Shown here piece after piece: positions 8,670 through 16,703 of a DNA stretch of 32,681 nt. Position 1 is the first letter of the stretch. Each line of letters starts with the position of its first letter. The notes beneath the pieces are model-generated. The model did not search any database. It saw only the letters and a list, made by a program, of their open reading frames with translations, and was not told where the DNA came from. Source of the stretch: Lentisphaerota bacterium (lineage in GTDB: Bacteria; Verrucomicrobiota; Lentisphaeria; Oligosphaerales; JABHEG01); contig JABHEG010000058.1 in assembly GCA_018676675.1 (NCBI GenBank), positions 1-32,681 of the forward strand, given 5' to 3'. The position numbers and the translations under genes were made by a program.

Positions 8670-9887
8670 ATGAGACGCAAACCGGCCAGGACCATCGATC
8701 TCAGAATGTTGTCGATGCTGGGCATTCTCGTCGTCATGTGGACCCTCTTTCGGCTGAAGACCGGGGACTACTATTTCGGCGGGGACAGCATCGCTAACCT
8801 GAGTCGCGACATGGCGACATGGACCATTCTCGCCGGTGGCATGACACTGATCATCGTCGCCGGGCACATCGACTTGTCCGTGGGCTCGCTGCTCGCGCTG
8901 ACAGCCGCAACCTGTGCGTACCTCATCAACGACGAGTACGGCTGCGGCTGGTCTGCGACACTGGCCGTTCCGGTAACTCTGCTCATCGGGCTCGCGATCG
9001 GCCTCTACCAAGGCTTCCTCGTGGCCTATTTCCGCATACCAGCGTTCATCGTGACCCTGGCCGGCCTGTTCATGTTCCGTGGCATCACCCAGAAGATCAG
9101 CGCAAGGGACCCGCGCGTACCCGATGAAAGCTGGGTGTCCGCGTTCGGCTTCCAACACCTCCCGCCCACAGCTGGCTGGTGCCTGGCCGGGATCTGCTGT
9201 GCAGGACTTGGGGCTTGGGTCTGGTGGGGGAGAAAGCGTCGAAGGTCGCTGGGAATCGCGCCGGGAAATCCGGTCGTCGACTGCGTAAAGGTCATCGCCC
9301 CCGGAGCCGCACTCCTCCTCTTCGTGTACAAAGTCAATCAAGCCCGGGGAATCCCCCTCCAGACTCTGGTCATGGCATGTGCCCTTGGCGGAGTCCACTT
9401 CATCGCCCGGTACACACGTTTCGGACGACGCGTCTTCGCCGTTGGTGGCAATCCCCAGGCGGCCAGGCTGTCCGGCGTCAACGTCGAGCGGACGACGCTC
9501 GGCGTTTTCGCCCTCATGGGACTCATGACCGGACTCGCAGGGGTCCTCTGGATGGCCCAGAACCAGGGGTCAACCAAGAATGCGGGGACGTTCTACGAAC
9601 TCTACGCCATCGCCGCCTGCGTTATCGGCGGGACAAGCCTGATGGGAGGACGTGGTTCCATCCTGGGGACCTTCCTGGGAGGGCTCGTCATGGCGACCGT
9701 CATCCAGGGCATGGACTACACGGACCTGGAAAATTGGCTTCAGCTCGTTGTCCGCGGAGGCGTCGTGGCCATTGCCGTAGGAATTGATGTGGCGAGCAAG
9801 GATCCGGCGCCCTGGATGCGCCGCCTGGCCGAAACAGCCCGATTCCGGAGAAGAGGAGACCCGGAGACAACCTCAGCCGGAGACTGA
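8670..9887 (+). CDS. xylH: D-xylose-type ABC transporter permease XylH
   Basis: This is the integral membrane channel subunit of the CUT2 importer (BPD_transp_2 family). Family segments include GGMTLIIVAGHIDLSVGS, FIVTLAGLFMFRGI, FGRRVFAVGGNPQAARLSG and AACVIGGTSLMGGRGS, which match XylH in order. About ten hydrophobic helices are present. I chose the ATG at 8670 (405 residues), with GGAG about 14 nt upstream. A GTG at 8601, only 4 nt after the xylG stop, would add 23 polar residues and cannot be ruled out. It is the last gene of the operon; a strong inverted repeat begins 10 nt after the stop. Confidence 0.92.
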   Translation: MRRKPARTIDLRMLSMLGILVVMWTLFRLKTGDYYFGGDSIANLSRDMATWTILAGGMTLIIVAGHIDLSVGSLLALTAATCAYLINDEYGCGWSATLAVPVTLLIGLAIGLYQGFLVAYFRIPAFIVTLAGLFMFRGITQKISARDPRVPDESWVSAFGFQHLPPTAGWCLAGICCAGLGAWVWWGRKRRRSLGIAPGNPVVDCVKVIAPGAALLLFVYKVNQARGIPLQTLVMACALGGVHFIARYTRFGRRVFAVGGNPQAARLSGVNVERTTLGVFALMGLMTGLAGVLWMAQNQGSTKNAGTFYELYAIAACVIGGTSLMGGRGSILGTFLGGLVMATVIQGMDYTDLENWLQLVVRGGVVAIAVGIDVASKDPAPWMRRLAETARFRRRGDPETTSAGD

Positions 9888-9896
9888 ACCCAACAC

Positions 9897-10020
9897 CCAG
9901 GACTGTTTCGTCCTGACGAATCTGACCCGTTCGTGATAGCGTGGCAGCGCGATGGCCTCTCCGAATTCTCGCGCTCAGGCTCTCACATGTCCAACAGAAG
10001 TGAGAATGAAACAGTCCTGG
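9897..10020. repeat. 13-bp perfect inverted repeat downstream of xylH
   Basis: CCAGGACTGTTTC at 9897-9909 is repeated exactly in inverse orientation at 10008-10020. The left arm can instead pair locally: CAGGAC (9898-9903) with GTCCTG (9910-9915) around a 6-nt loop. Inside the element, TCTCAC (9981-9986) pairs with GTGAGA (10000-10005), and ATTCTC (9965-9970) with GAGAAT (10002-10007). No U-tract follows, so it is not a classic terminator. It could end or stabilise the xylFGH transcript, act on the next gene, or be a small MITE. Confidence 0.6.
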
Positions 10021-10122
10021 CCAGCCCCAGGCCCCGGTTGACGCGAAGGCAATCGACCGGTAACGTGATCTGTAACGTCATCACACATCGCGTACCGCAA
10101 ACGAACCGGAGACTCTGCCTCT

Positions 10123-10836
10123 ATGGCTCCATCAGTGCTCACTGTTCTTGTTGGCGGCACCATCGTGGCCATTGTCGCGTTGGGCTGGCTCGTCCCCCTG
10201 ATCATCGGCATCGTCCGCTCGATCAAGGGGCAACGCTCCCCGGGCCTGATCATCTTCGGAGCCTTGTGGGGATCCGTCGGCCTGTTCTTCGGCTTCATAG
10301 CTGTCTTTGGGCTCTTTGCGTACCGCGGCGCGAAGGCACACACGGACGTCAAACCGTTTGATGCGGTGCAGGCTGGTGACCAGGTGGCCACGCTGACAGT
10401 CCCCTTCGAAGGCGATGTCGAGCTCCGTTTCGTGAGCGAGGCCGGAGATGAAACACAGACCTACACCACCAAGGGCGAGGCTGGCGCTGTGCCCGTACCG
10501 GCAGGCGAGATTACCCCAATCTCTCTCATCTTGACCGGACCGGATGAAGATGGGAAGACCTGGACGGCCTCAACGTTTCTCAAAGGCCGACGTCGCAAGC
10601 CACGAACGCTGGCCGCCGGAGAATCCCAGGACCTGAGCATCGGCCCACCGTTTGAGGCCCGTGTTGCTCTCAGTGGAGAGTCTGCCGGCAAACAGTTCCT
10701 CGACTTCAAACTGAAGGGGGCCGCCGGCAATCCATTCACCATCCGCGGGCCGGGGGGCGCGAGCAAAGCTCCGTCTTTCGAGGTGGCGGACGAGAAGGAC
10801 GAAATTGTCTGGCATGGCAAGTTCGCCTACGGGTGA
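10123..10836 (+). CDS. Membrane-anchored protein of unknown function, F-x-Y-G ending
   Basis: I do not recognise a named family. Two hydrophobic helices (about residues 5-30 and 41-66) anchor the protein. The rest, about 165 residues, is predicted beta-rich and probably extracytoplasmic. The last 115 residues align with the end of the protein at 12695-13867: both have V/L-P-A-G-E/K, then S-I/V-G-x-P, and end in F-x-Y-G. My recollection is that this ending is common in proteins of planctomycetes. The start ATG has GGAG 11 nt upstream. The stop is followed by a 17-base sequence and hairpin shared with the other gene. Its function is unknown. Confidence 0.75.
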   Translation: MAPSVLTVLVGGTIVAIVALGWLVPLIIGIVRSIKGQRSPGLIIFGALWGSVGLFFGFIAVFGLFAYRGAKAHTDVKPFDAVQAGDQVATLTVPFEGDVELRFVSEAGDETQTYTTKGEAGAVPVPAGEITPISLILTGPDEDGKTWTASTFLKGRRRKPRTLAAGESQDLSIGPPFEARVALSGESAGKQFLDFKLKGAAGNPFTIRGPGGASKAPSFEVADEKDEIVWHGKFAYG

Positions 10837-10868
10837 GGCGGCACATGCCGGTACTCGGGTCGAGTGCC
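10831..10868 (+). ncRNA. Conserved post-stop motif with hairpin, copy 1
   Basis: The 17 bases GGGTGAGGCGGCACATG span the last Gly codon, the stop codon and the following bases. They are identical to copy 2 at 13862-13878. Three bases later a stem of 8 bp (10850-10857 with 10861-10868, one G-U pair) closes on the 3-nt loop GGT. The motif places GAGG six bases ahead of an ATG, so it could also initiate a 41-codon reading frame ending at 10970. Copy 2 would encode only 11 residues, which favours an RNA role over a peptide. The RNA assignment is inference. Confidence 0.5.
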
Positions 10869-11016
10869 AGAAAACGTCAAAGGGTCGCTCCAAGTCCGTC
10901 CAGTGGTCCAGTCCGGACCGTTCGAGGTCAACTGCATCAGCACGCCCTGGGAACGCTGAAAGCGCGCTGAAACGCCGGCAAATGGCCCCGGATCTGCGGT
11001 GCTCAGGAGGTAAGAC

Positions 11017-11571
11017 ATGCCAGGCGGCGCATGGGGAGCAACTGACGCTCAAAGACGAGCCATGGCCAGAACGCGAGACTTCCTCTCGCGGGTCCGAGCC
11101 CGAATGGGACCTCAGGGATACCGAGATGCCACTGCGGAAGAACGCAGAAAATCCGGGCGACGCATCAGGGTGGGACCAAAGCAGCGTCCACTCGCATCCC
11201 GACGCCCCTCTTCCCATCCCGTTCTGCGGACATTCGCCGCTGTCGGACTGCTGTACGCGACGATCCTCTGGTTTGCGACGCTCTGCTCAACTCTCGATGC
11301 CCTCACTGACCAGCGATACGAGTGGCTTGCCGACGCTGCCGCCTTCCTCCTGGCGACGGCCCTGAGCCCCTACGGCCTCATCCCCCTGCTCATCCCCGTG
11401 CTCTTCTTCGTCACCCTGTTCATCGCTCTCCGGTCGAGTTTCGAGAAGACAACGCCACCCGAAATCTCCGACAAAATCCGGCACACCAAGCTCGCAACAA
11501 AGGGGACAGCCACCACCGGGGCGACGTCCCCGACTCCCCCCAAGGCTGACGAGCCGTCGGACACCGCCTGA
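11017..11571 (+). CDS. Small membrane protein of unknown function
   Basis: I recognise no family. The N-terminal 66 residues are strongly basic (many Arg and Lys) and probably cytoplasmic. Hydrophobic segments follow at about 69-93 and at 105-140, the latter long enough for two helices interrupted by SPYGLIP. The C-terminal 45 residues are polar and rich in Thr, Pro and Lys. The start is well supported: AGGAGGT lies at 11005-11011, five bases before the ATG. The gene lies 180 bp behind the gene at 10123 on the same strand and may be co-transcribed. It converges on the amidohydrolase with 5 bp between stops. Confidence 0.75.
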   Translation: MPGGAWGATDAQRRAMARTRDFLSRVRARMGPQGYRDATAEERRKSGRRIRVGPKQRPLASRRPSSHPVLRTFAAVGLLYATILWFATLCSTLDALTDQRYEWLADAAAFLLATALSPYGLIPLLIPVLFFVTLFIALRSSFEKTTPPEISDKIRHTKLATKGTATTGATSPTPPKADEPSDTA

Positions 11572-11576
11572 CCGGG

Positions 11577-12455
11577 TCACTCCAGCCCCAGCAGTCTGAC
11601 GGCATTTTCCCGGGCGACTTTCCTGAAGATCTCTTCACTGATCCGGCCGCTGTCACGCAGCTCGCACAGAAAGTCAACCAGGGGCGTGGGCGTGTCCGGG
11701 GCGCAAATATCCGTCCCGAACAACAGACGATCCTGGAACTCGTTCAGAAACTGCACCGCGTAGTCCGGATCACGTCTGAGGGCGTTACACCCGCTCCCGG
11801 CGGACAGGTCACCGTGCATATTGGGGTAACGACGGAAGAGCTTCGGAACGACGCCTTCCTCATTGATCGCTGTCGTTGGGTACCCCGCTCGGTCGAGTGG
11901 CGTCTCAAGCCGTCCCATCTCCGCCCAGAATGTCTGTGAGTGCCCGAGGAAGTTGAGCTTGGGGAAGGAGCGGAGGGCCTCCTCGAGCTGCGGCAGGCCG
12001 GGATCGTCGTACAGCCCATATATGCCCCCGATGCGGTGAGCCAGATGGAAGGTAAGGGGAATGCCCACATCCTGCACGTGGCGGAACAGGTTCTGCACGC
12101 GGAGATCCCGAATGGGCAAATTCGCCGTGACTTCCCCGATGCCTCTGCAGCCTTGGTCCCGGTAGTAGCGGAGTACATCGCCAAGCGGAGCCGTGGGCGA
12201 GTTGGCCACAGCGCGAGGATCAACATTGCAGAACGGTATGAAGCGCTCCGGGTGCCGCGCATGGATGGCGAGCACCTCCTCGTTGGACTGAGGGATAAGA
12301 GTGCACTCGGGACTGATCCCCGGCAGCACAGCTGCCTTCTCTATCCCGAGCCCATCGTAACGCTCGATCAGATACTCAGGGGTCGCGTAAGCCTGCTGCC
12401 CTCCACGCAAAGGAGCCGGTTCACTCCGCGTGTGGACATGGACATCGATAAACAT
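11577..12455 (-). CDS. Amidohydrolase-2 family TIM-barrel metal-dependent hydrolase
   Basis: This is a cytoplasmic TIM-barrel hydrolase or decarboxylase of the amidohydrolase superfamily. The metal-binding H-x-H is His6/His8 in FIDVHVHTR. Further expected ligands occur as HLAH (about 137-140), LGHSQ (about 170-174) and the late Asp of LLFGTDI. The length of 292 residues is normal for PF04909-type proteins, which act on varied substrates including lactones and aromatic acids. The ATG follows GGAGGAG (12465-12471 on this strand) at 9 nt. Its stop is 5 bp from that of the convergent gene. In this setting a sugar lactonase role is conceivable but not shown by the sequence. Confidence 0.85.
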   Translation of the reverse strand: MFIDVHVHTRSEPAPLRGGQQAYATPEYLIERYDGLGIEKAAVLPGISPECTLIPQSNEEVLAIHARHPERFIPFCNVDPRAVANSPTAPLGDVLRYYRDQGCRGIGEVTANLPIRDLRVQNLFRHVQDVGIPLTFHLAHRIGGIYGLYDDPGLPQLEEALRSFPKLNFLGHSQTFWAEMGRLETPLDRAGYPTTAINEEGVVPKLFRRYPNMHGDLSAGSGCNALRRDPDYAVQFLNEFQDRLLFGTDICAPDTPTPLVDFLCELRDSGRISEEIFRKVARENAVRLLGLE

Positions 12456-12560
12456 GGGCCAGGACTCCTCCGGGGATGCACCAAAACTCCACCTTAAAAT
12501 GCCCGAGCATTCTCTCTCGCCAACCCGGAAGCTCTGCCGAAATCGCCGCCGTCACGACAT

Positions 12561-12589
12561 TTGCATCCATCCTCCGATCAACCTAGTGT
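12561..12589 (+). promoter_or_regulatory. Candidate sigma70-like promoter before the gene at 12695
   Basis: TTGCAT at 12561-12566 and TAGTGT at 12584-12589 are separated by 17 bp. The -35 is good and the -10 matches three of six consensus bases. It is correctly placed for the gene starting at 12695. A weak candidate seen by eye only. Confidence 0.25.
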
Positions 12590-12694
12590 AAAGAGACCTA
12601 TGGAGAGGCCGCCAACCGGGCCCTGGACGCTGGCAAGCACGTCGTCAGCGCCAGAGTCCGTGAACGGTGGCACTCAAAACGGAGGGACTGGGCA

Positions 12695-13867
12695 ATGGGA
12701 CGATACGTACTCGCACTCACTGGACTCGTGGTGCTGACCGTCTGCGCACGGGCCGCGGATGAGCAGTGGCTCATGTATCGGACATCGTCGGAGATGAGTC
12801 GCATCGTGGGGATGAGCTCTCGCTCGATTGTCGTACCGACGGCCACTGAAGCTCCAGACGACGTCGCTTTGCCCGAACTCAACCACAAGGAACCGGTGTA
12901 CGGCAAGTGGAGTACCCCCATGACCGAAACCGGCCATGTGTGGTTTGCCTTTGACCGAAAGGGTAAGTACGGATCCTTCAACCGCCTCTACGCCGACCTC
13001 GACTGCGATGGTGACCTGACTGATGAGGAAGCCATCAAACCACGGACGGCATCCGACTACTCGGTAGCTTTCGGACCAATCCCCGTCGTTTTCACAACCG
13101 AAGAAGGCCCTGTCACCTACCATCTGAGCGTGCAACTCTACACCCACGGCAAGACTCCCCGAGTGTACCTGAGATCCAGCGCCTGGTACGAAGGAAAAGT
13201 CACGGTCGGCGACAACGAGTTCCGCTGCATTCTGGTCGACTACAACACCAACGGCAGGTTCGGTGACGCCGGACCGAAGCTGAACGCGGTCGACCGCGTA
13301 CGCCTGGGACCGGTCGCGATAGACAAGCTCGACACCTACTTCGTTGGTGAACTCATGGAGCTGGGTGGAGCCTACTACCGTACCACCGTGGCCACCGATG
13401 GGGCGTTCATTGCGTTCGAGGCTGCCGAAGACATCGCCACGGGCACAGTCCAGCTGTCCAGTGCAGTCAGCACGTTCAGCGCGGCAGGCGCGAAGGGCCT
13501 CTTCCATTTCCAGCCCGATGAGTCCGGGACAATCACCCTCCCGGCGGGTAAGTACAAATCCTACGACTGGAGCCTGGAGCAGAAGGACGACAAGGGCATC
13601 CCCTGGAAAGCCCATGCCAACACTGGACGGGAGTGGTTTGTTGTCCGTGAAGGAGCAGAGACGGAACTCTCGGTGGGTGCCCCGCTGGTGTCGTCGCTGA
13701 AAGTGACTCAGACGGACGGTCAGTTCCGTTTCAGCCAGTCTCTGCAGGGCCAGCTGAAAGAAAGCGTGTCTCTGACCAGGAAGGGCTCCCGGCCCCCCGC
13801 CCCCAAACTGCGCTTGGTCAGCAAGACGGGGGACTATGACAAAACACTTACCTTCGAATATGGGTGA
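12695..13867 (+). CDS. Exported protein of unknown function with EF-hand-like loop
   Basis: A signal peptide is clear (MGRYVLALTGLVVLTVCARA, cleavage after A-R-A). The mature protein is beta-rich. A calcium-loop-like segment, DLDCDGDLTDEE, fits the D-x-D-x-D-G pattern of EF-hand or dockerin loops, and a second loop-like segment, DYNTNGRFGD, follows further on. The C-terminal 115 residues resemble the end of the protein at 10123-10836, including P-A-G-K, S-V-G-A-P and the terminal F-E-Y-G. I assign no function. The ATG follows GGAGGG at 8 nt. The stop codon is embedded in the shared 17-base motif with hairpin. Confidence 0.8.
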   Translation: MGRYVLALTGLVVLTVCARAADEQWLMYRTSSEMSRIVGMSSRSIVVPTATEAPDDVALPELNHKEPVYGKWSTPMTETGHVWFAFDRKGKYGSFNRLYADLDCDGDLTDEEAIKPRTASDYSVAFGPIPVVFTTEEGPVTYHLSVQLYTHGKTPRVYLRSSAWYEGKVTVGDNEFRCILVDYNTNGRFGDAGPKLNAVDRVRLGPVAIDKLDTYFVGELMELGGAYYRTTVATDGAFIAFEAAEDIATGTVQLSSAVSTFSAAGAKGLFHFQPDESGTITLPAGKYKSYDWSLEQKDDKGIPWKAHANTGREWFVVREGAETELSVGAPLVSSLKVTQTDGQFRFSQSLQGQLKESVSLTRKGSRPPAPKLRLVSKTGDYDKTLTFEYG

Positions 13868-13898
13868 GGCGGCACATGTTCGCTCTCGTGGCGAGAGC
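13862..13898 (+). ncRNA. Conserved post-stop motif with hairpin, copy 2
   Basis: GGGTGAGGCGGCACATG at 13862-13878 is identical to copy 1. At the same offset a 7-bp stem (13882-13888 with 13892-13898) closes on the loop TGG. Compared with copy 1, two stem positions change on both sides while pairing is kept (T-G to C-G, A-T to T-A), which is covariation. The coding sequences just upstream have diverged, so the identity after the stop is unlikely to be residual similarity alone. Confidence 0.5.
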
Positions 13899-14201
13899 CC
13901 ACCAAGACTGACGCATCCTACTCCGCGACCATCGAGCAGGATACCCCTTTCGAAACCACCTGTCCCCCCGTTGAGATCCGCAGGAAGAAGTGATGACGAA
14001 CGCCAAGGGACTCCGGCGCTCGTGCACCCGCCTCGCCTGAGTCCAACTTCAGCCGGAGGCCGGCAAGGGGCGGCTTTCGCCTCGTGATCGACACCGGCGC
14101 TGCGGGACTGTGCACACTGCAACACGGCCCCCTTTCACAGATGTACCGCGTCCCGCGGGGACTCGGCCTCTGCCCGTCACTACCCAAGGGAGGAAACCAA
14201 C
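13868..14201. other. 334-bp intergenic region
   Basis: Apart from the post-stop motif at its left end, I see no supported feature. A 15-codon frame at 13993-14040 begins after AGGAAG, but there is nothing to support translation. No clear promoter is visible for the next gene, although the gap is long enough to hold one. Confidence 0.35.
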
Positions 14202-16658
14202 ATGACACGTCTGATCCTGCTTCTTCTGGTCACCTGCAGTCTCTTGTCCGCTCAAGACACGGGAACGCAGACCACCATCTCCGGAACGATCTCCGGTGCG
14301 GATGGGAAGCCGCTGTCAGGAGCTGTTGTACGCCTGTACAGATTGACCTATAGCATGGCGGCAGGCCCCAAATTCAGCGTGACCGAAGAAGGGGATTGCA
14401 CAACCAAAGCCGACGGTCTCTTCACGTTCAAGGGGGAGGCATTCGGCCCGAACAGCATGAGTCAGGGGATCATCGTCGCACAGAAGGAGGGGCTGGCCCT
14501 GGGATGGGCGAATACGCACGCCATGGCGCCCAAAGCCATCCACATCGCCCTTGGTGAAGGCAAAGCCCTGACCGGCAAGGTGGTCGACAAAGCTGGAAAG
14601 CCCGTCGCGAAGGCCAAGGTGTCAGTCGCCGTTATGATGACCGGAGCGGGGCGAGAGCAGCGTTGGCTCATGGGGATCGAGAATATCGCATGCCTGCACT
14701 GCACCACGACCGCAGACGGAAGCTTCTCTTTCACCGGTATCCCCGAAGACGCCACCGCCGAGTTCCTCGTGCGTGCCCCCGGGCATGGGGCTCTGATGAC
14801 CATGGATTTCGCCTCGTTTTCGGGCACTGGACTTAGCCACACGGCTGGACAGAAGGATATCAAGCTCACCGTCGGCCCCGGAGCCACGATCAAAGGACGA
14901 GCCGTCCGCAAAGGCACCGAGGAGGGAGTGGCGGGACTCGATATCCGCGCCACGAACCCACGCGACCCATGGGGTCTCCTCAGCCCTGCTCCCTGTGTTA
15001 CCGGAAAGAACGGCGAATTCACCATCGAAGGGCTTGGGGAGGGAACGTACCAGCTGGCAGTCGCTCCCGGGAAGGAAGGCAAGGCGGAGTGGACAACCGG
15101 CGAGCTCCAGGTGGTCGCCAGTTCGGGTGAAACCGTCGAGGGGATCCGCATGGAACTCAGCAAGGGTGGGTTGATCGAGATCGCAGTCAAGGAAGCCGAT
15201 GGAGGCAAGCCGATCGCGAAAGCAAATGTCATGCTTCAGCAGCAAGGCGGGAGTACCCCGAAACAGGGCGTGACCGACAACGCTGGCCTGGCCCGTTTCC
15301 GAGTGAGTGCGGGTGATTATCAGGTCAACTGGGTGCACAAGCCCGGCTACACGTTCAAGCGTAACGCGGAAGTCGTCACCGTAAAGGACGGGGATACCAC
15401 AGGCGTTGAACTCGAACTTCAAGGCCAGCCAAAGGTGCGCGGTATCGTCGTCGATGCTGAAGGCAACCCCGTCCCGGCTGCCGAAGTCAATACACTGCCC
15501 ATGGGGAACCCCCGAGTGAGCTCTGACAAAGACGGACGCTTCGAGACGAGCTGGAATCCTCAGTTCTTCGGAGACACCGGCGAAGGGACCGTGTGGATCG
15601 TGGCGCGCCATCCCGAGCGGAACCTTGCCGCGATGGTTGAAAATGACGAGGAGGCGGAGTCGCTGCGCATCGTGCTCAAAGCCGGTTGCACGATCTCCGG
15701 GCGCGTGATTGGCCAGGACGACAAGGCGATCCCGAAAGCGGCAGTGACCGTCCAGGTACGCGCCGGGCGCTTCAGTGGTTCGATCGGCAAGCAGCAGACG
15801 ACCGATGAGACGGGCGCCTACACCTTCCAAACTGTACCAGCCGGAGCGAAGTGCACGGTTTCGGCACACTCCCCCGACCATGGCCAAACGCACCTGCAAA
15901 TCGAGCCTATGGACACCCCCGGCACAGAGAAGGCAGCCGCCGACATCGTGTTGAAGGTAGCAGACCTCTCAGTCTCCGGAATTGTGGTCGATACCGACGA
16001 AGAACCCGTAGCTGGAGCGCGTGTGTACGCCTACGGAAACGGGCAGTCTCATCGCCAGGCAACGACCGACAAAGAGGGGAAGTTTGTGATCAGGAAGCTG
16101 TGCGAAGGACAGCTCAATCTGAACGCACACACAACGGACGGTAAGTCCCATGGATCGACGCAAGCCGAGGCGGGGGCCAACGATGTCCAGATCGTGCTTG
16201 GACAGCAGCCTTCGCCGAGGATGGTTACCCCCAAAGAGGCACCGTCGCTTGCCGGGAAGTCCTTGCCGGAAACTGACCAACTGGGGCTGAGTGATGTCAT
16301 GAAAGATGCCTCGGGGAAACCAGTGTTGATGATCTTCTGGGACCGCAAACAGCGGCCCTCCAGGCACGTTCTCAAACAGCTTGCCGCCCAGGCCGATCTG
16401 CTGACACAGGCAAAGGTTGTCACAGCATCGATTCATGCAGGCCCGGTCGATGCGGCTGTCCTCAAAGCATCGCTGACTGATCTGAAGGCGCCGTTCGCTG
16501 CAGGGCAGATAGAGGGGAAGACAGACAAGGTCCTCTTCACGTGGGGCGCGCGTGGCCTGCCATGGCTGATCCTCACCAACAAGCAGCACAAGGTCATCGC
16601 GGAGGGTTTCAAGGTCAGTCAACTTGGCGACCTGCTCGCGAAGACCGCACCGAAGTAA
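14202..16658 (+). CDS. Exported carboxypeptidase-regulatory-like repeat protein with thioredoxin-like C-terminus
   Basis: The signal peptide MTRLILLLLVTCSLLSAQ is followed by seven beta-sandwich repeats of the CarboxypepD_reg type, starting near residues 26, 122, 229, 325, 412, 497 and 590. Each opens with a pattern like G-x-V-V-D-x-x-G-x-P-V-x-x-A-x-V. Residues from about 680 to 818 resemble a TlpA/AhpC-like thioredoxin fold: K-P-V-L-M-I-F-W at the first strand and R-G-L-P-W at the cis-proline position. The redox C-x-x-C is absent and WDRKQRPS takes its place, so redox chemistry is unlikely. The protein is probably a surface or periplasmic binding or scaffold protein. The start is supported by GGGAGGA 7 nt upstream. 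Confidence 0.85.
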   Translation: MTRLILLLLVTCSLLSAQDTGTQTTISGTISGADGKPLSGAVVRLYRLTYSMAAGPKFSVTEEGDCTTKADGLFTFKGEAFGPNSMSQGIIVAQKEGLALGWANTHAMAPKAIHIALGEGKALTGKVVDKAGKPVAKAKVSVAVMMTGAGREQRWLMGIENIACLHCTTTADGSFSFTGIPEDATAEFLVRAPGHGALMTMDFASFSGTGLSHTAGQKDIKLTVGPGATIKGRAVRKGTEEGVAGLDIRATNPRDPWGLLSPAPCVTGKNGEFTIEGLGEGTYQLAVAPGKEGKAEWTTGELQVVASSGETVEGIRMELSKGGLIEIAVKEADGGKPIAKANVMLQQQGGSTPKQGVTDNAGLARFRVSAGDYQVNWVHKPGYTFKRNAEVVTVKDGDTTGVELELQGQPKVRGIVVDAEGNPVPAAEVNTLPMGNPRVSSDKDGRFETSWNPQFFGDTGEGTVWIVARHPERNLAAMVENDEEAESLRIVLKAGCTISGRVIGQDDKAIPKAAVTVQVRAGRFSGSIGKQQTTDETGAYTFQTVPAGAKCTVSAHSPDHGQTHLQIEPMDTPGTEKAAADIVLKVADLSVSGIVVDTDEEPVAGARVYAYGNGQSHRQATTDKEGKFVIRKLCEGQLNLNAHTTDGKSHGSTQAEAGANDVQIVLGQQPSPRMVTPKEAPSLAGKSLPETDQLGLSDVMKDASGKPVLMIFWDRKQRPSRHVLKQLAAQADLLTQAKVVTASIHAGPVDAAVLKASLTDLKAPFAAGQIEGKTDKVLFTWGARGLPWLILTNKQHKVIAEGFKVSQLGDLLAKTAPK

Positions 16659-16703
16659 GCCCTGTGGGGCGGAGCGTAGGGTGGTTTCCCGCTCCCTACC
16701 AGT

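Noticed and set aside
10845..10970. A 41-codon gene starting at the ATG of the post-stop motif
   Set aside because: It has a good ribosome binding site, but the same motif at 13876 gives only 11 codons, and the stem covaries as RNA; kept as an alternative, not called as a gene.
12599..12736. A 45-codon frame starting at ATGGAGAGG
   Set aside because: No ribosome binding site, no homology recognised, and it runs into the start of the gene at 12695.
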